From positions 214-8,636 of the forward strand of contig DDSO01000138.1 in assembly GCA_002343425.1 (NCBI GenBank): 8,423 nucleotides of DNA, in the 5' to 3' direction. The DNA comes from Brevundimonas sp. UBA2388. GTDB lineage: Bacteria > Pseudomonadota > Alphaproteobacteria > Caulobacterales > Caulobacteraceae. The notes under the pieces are model-generated. The model was not told the DNA's origin. It ran no database searches and was given only the letters and a program-made list of their open reading frames with translations. Of this stretch, positions 6,544 to 8,423 are shown piece by piece. Made by a program: the position numbers and the translations under genes. How positions within the stretch are numbered: the first letter of the stretch is position 1; each line of letters starts with the position of its first letter.

Positions 6544-7994
6544 GCTTCGTCCTTCATCTTCTCGATCGTCTTGGTGGTCGAATAGCCGTCCTCGAACGTC
6601 GCCAGCCGGACCTCGCCGCCCCAGCTCTCGACCAGATCGCCGCCGACCACGCCCTCGCGCGTGTAGTCCGCGCCCTTGATCAAGACATCGGGCCGCAACC
6701 GCTCGATCAGGGCGATCGGCGTCGAATCGTCAAAGGCCGTCACCCGATCCACCGACTGAAGTCCGCCGATCACGACCGCACGGCTGTCCAGATCGTTGAT
6801 CGGCCGCCCCTCACCCTTCAGCCGGCGTACCGAGGCATCGGTGTTCAACGCCACCACAAGCCGGTCGCACCAGCTCCGCGCCTGGGCGAGATAGGCGACA
6901 TGGCCCCGGTGCAGGATGTCGAAACAGCCGTTGGTGAAGCCCACCTTCAGCCCTTGCCGCCTCCAGCCCTCGACCACATTCGCCAACTCCTCCAGCGGCA
7001 TGACCTTGGCGTGGGCCCCGGCCGCGTGCTGGCTCATCTCGGCATCGATCAGTTCGGCCGGGGTGACCACCGCCGTGCCGGCCTTTCCAACCACCACGCC
7101 CGAGGCGAGGATGGCGAACTCCACCGCCGTCTCCAGCGATGCGCCGGCGCCCAAGGCCAGGCCAAGCGCCGCCAGCCCGGTGTCCCCGGCGCCCGAAACG
7201 TCGAACACCTCGCGCGCGCGCCCCGGGAAGTGCCGCACCGGTCCGCCACGCCGCATCAGGCTCATGCCCTTGCCGGCGCGGGTCACGACGACCGCCTTCG
7301 CCGTGGTCGAGTGGAGCAGCGCCTTCAGCGCCGCCTCGACCTCAGCGTCGGACTCGACCGGCAGGCTCGTGGCCCCGGCCAGTTCGCTGGCGTTGGGCTT
7401 GATCAGATCGACCGCGCCATAGCGGGCGAAGTCGCGGCCCTTGGGGTCCACCACGACCGGCGCGCCAGACCTTTCCGCCGCCGCAAGCGCCTGGGTGATC
7501 ACCAGATCGCTGACCACACCCTTTGCGTAATCTGAAAGGAGATAGACAGAAGCGCCAGTAAAAGCATCGCTTTCTTCGCCCATCAAGGCAGCCGCCTCCT
7601 CATCGAGGCGCAGCAGCTGCTGACCGGCGGCCACGAAGCGCGTCTTGACGATGGTGGCCGCCCCCGCCCGCCGCTCGATCGCGTTCTCGATGCCCGGCTC
7701 AGCCGCGACCAGCGCCGCCAGCTCGTCTCCGGCCGCATCCCGGCCCGCCACGGCGCCCAGCCGCGCGATCCCGCCCAGCGCCGCGACATTGCGCGCCACA
7801 TTGCCGACGCCGCCGGGCATGGCCGTGGTCCGGCGCGTGCGCAGGACGGGGATCGGAGCTTCGGGCGATATCCGGCTGACCTCGCCATAGACATAGCGGT
7901 CCAGCATCAGGTCGCCGACGCAAGCGACCTTCAGCCCGCGCACCCGCTCCAGCAGCGCCTGCAGTTGTCCGAGATCGAGCGTCCGTTCAGCCAT
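6540..7994 (-). CDS. hldE: Bifunctional heptose 7-phosphate kinase / heptose 1-phosphate adenylyltransferase HldE
   Basis: HldE acts twice in cytoplasmic ADP-heptose synthesis: it phosphorylates D-glycero-D-manno-heptose 7-phosphate at C1, and later transfers AMP to the 1-phosphate. The 484-residue product is a full fusion. The N-terminal ribokinase-family domain (about 1-320) shows GDLMLDRYVYG (27-37), GGVGNVARN (61-69), the VDPKGRDF block (182-189), KPNASE (199-204) and the SGAGD anion-hole/base motif (267-271, Asp271). The C-terminal nucleotidyltransferase domain (about 345-484) shows GFTNGCFDILHRGH (352-365) with HxGH at 362-365, LNTDASVRRLKG (383-394), LIKGADY (438-444) and a terminal STTKTI (472-477). 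ATG 7994 follows the kdsA stop by 18 nt, with AGGCCAAGG just upstream. A local AT-richer patch (7521-7580) lies inside the kinase domain without breaking the frame. Confidence 0.97.
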   Translation of the reverse strand: MAERTLDLGQLQALLERVRGLKVACVGDLMLDRYVYGEVSRISPEAPIPVLRTRRTTAMPGGVGNVARNVAALGGIARLGAVAGRDAAGDELAALVAAEPGIENAIERRAGAATIVKTRFVAAGQQLLRLDEEAAALMGEESDAFTGASVYLLSDYAKGVVSDLVITQALAAAERSGAPVVVDPKGRDFARYGAVDLIKPNASELAGATSLPVESDAEVEAALKALLHSTTAKAVVVTRAGKGMSLMRRGGPVRHFPGRAREVFDVSGAGDTGLAALGLALGAGASLETAVEFAILASGVVVGKAGTAVVTPAELIDAEMSQHAAGAHAKVMPLEELANVVEGWRRQGLKVGFTNGCFDILHRGHVAYLAQARSWCDRLVVALNTDASVRRLKGEGRPINDLDSRAVVIGGLQSVDRVTAFDDSTPIALIERLRPDVLIKGADYTREGVVGGDLVESWGGEVRLATFEDGYSTTKTIEKMKDEA

Positions 7995-8012
7995 GACCTT
8001 GGCCTATCGGAT

Positions 8013-8423
8013 TCACGCGGCCTTCGCCATCCGCGCCTTGGTCAGGGCGTCATAGGCGATCAGGTCGGCGGCCAGGGCCTCGAACTGGTCCAGCGGCACC
8101 ATGTTCGGCCCGTCCGACGGCGCATTGTCTGGGTCCTGATGGGTCTCCATGAAGACCGCGTCCACGCCGACGGCCACCGCGGCGCGCGCCAGAACCGGCA
8201 CGAATTCGCGCTGTCCGCCCGAGGATGTCCCCTGCCCGCCCGGCTGCTGCACCGAGTGCGTGGCGTCGAAAACCACGGGACAGCCGATCTCACGCAGGAT
8301 CGGCAGGGCCCGCATGTCGCTGACCAGGGTGTTGTAGCCGAAGCTGGCGCCCCGCTCACAGGCCATGACGTTGGGATTGCCGGCCCCGACCACCTTGGCG
8401 ATGACGTTCTTCATGTCCCAGGG
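8013..8423 (-). CDS. kdsA: 3-deoxy-8-phosphooctulonate synthase KdsA, C-terminal part (runs off right edge)
   Basis: KdsA condenses phosphoenolpyruvate with arabinose 5-phosphate to give Kdo-8-phosphate, the first committed step to the Kdo of lipid A-core. Only the last 136 residues are in the window, about half of a typical 280-residue enzyme; the frame is open to the edge. Visible family blocks, numbered within the fragment, are PWDMKN (1-6), [10 protein letters not shown] (22-31), FDATHSVQ (52-59), [14 protein letters not shown] (69-82), [16 protein letters not shown] (92-107). His56, Glu93 and Asp104 correspond to the metal-site ligands of metal-dependent relatives. Ser103 precedes DGP where E. 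coli KdsA has Cys, which as I recall fits the metal-dependent class; the deciding N-terminal residue (Cys or Asn) is outside the window. First visible gene of the operon, 18 nt before hldE; any promoter lies beyond the right edge. Confidence 0.96.
   Translation of the reverse strand, partial: PWDMKNVIAKVVGAGNPNVMACERGASFGYNTLVSDMRALPILREIGCPVVFDATHSVQQPGGQGTSSGGQREFVPVLARAAVAVGVDAVFMETHQDPDNAPSDGPNMVPLDQFEALAADLIAYDALTKARMAKAA

Overview
The window is high-GC chromosomal DNA. Strong G/C bias at third codon positions makes long antisense shadow ORFs. The genes look alphaproteobacterial, and the style (the sdhE/mfd pair divergent from recG, and an SdhE of the RGFREADL type) suggests Caulobacterales such as Brevundimonas or Caulobacter. 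That placement comes from recalled family sequences and gene order, not from a search.

Layout. (1) 1-1774, minus strand: a two-gene unit, sdhE (flavinylation/assembly factor of succinate dehydrogenase) then mfd (transcription-repair coupling factor). Their stop and start codons share one base. Mfd runs off the left edge, so only about its first 489 codons are present. (2) 1775-1859: an 85 bp divergent gap that must hold the start signals for both directions. (3) 1860-3947, plus strand: recG, a complete branch-migration helicase. (4) 3948-4438: a loosely packed stretch with one small probable membrane ORF (4101-4280, lower GC), two degenerate copies of what may be a dispersed intergenic repeat, and a hairpin just past the end of the opposing operon. 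(5) 4439-8423, minus strand: a tight operon transcribed right to left: kdsA (C-terminal 136 residues only, running off the right edge), hldE, hldD and a DUF3089 alpha/beta-hydrolase-like protein. The kdsA-hldE gap is 18 nt. hldE and hldD overlap as ATGA, and the DUF3089 gene starts at or just past the hldD stop.

Functional reading. The right-hand operon makes the two inner-core sugars of lipopolysaccharide: KdsA makes Kdo-8-phosphate, HldE activates heptose as the ADP-sugar, and HldD epimerises it. The fourth gene is membrane-anchored and appears to have lost the serine nucleophile of its hydrolase fold, which makes it the least ordinary item here. The left half is genome maintenance (Mfd, RecG) plus a respiratory assembly factor.

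Most of the window is conserved core genome, and I see no convincing new multi-gene system. I see no rRNA, tRNA, CRISPR array, insertion sequence or phage gene. The points worth a second look are the Glu-for-Ser change in the DUF3089 protein, the loss of Mfd-like sequence in the last 20 or so codons at the left edge, the small ORF between recG and the operon, and the repeat remnants around it.
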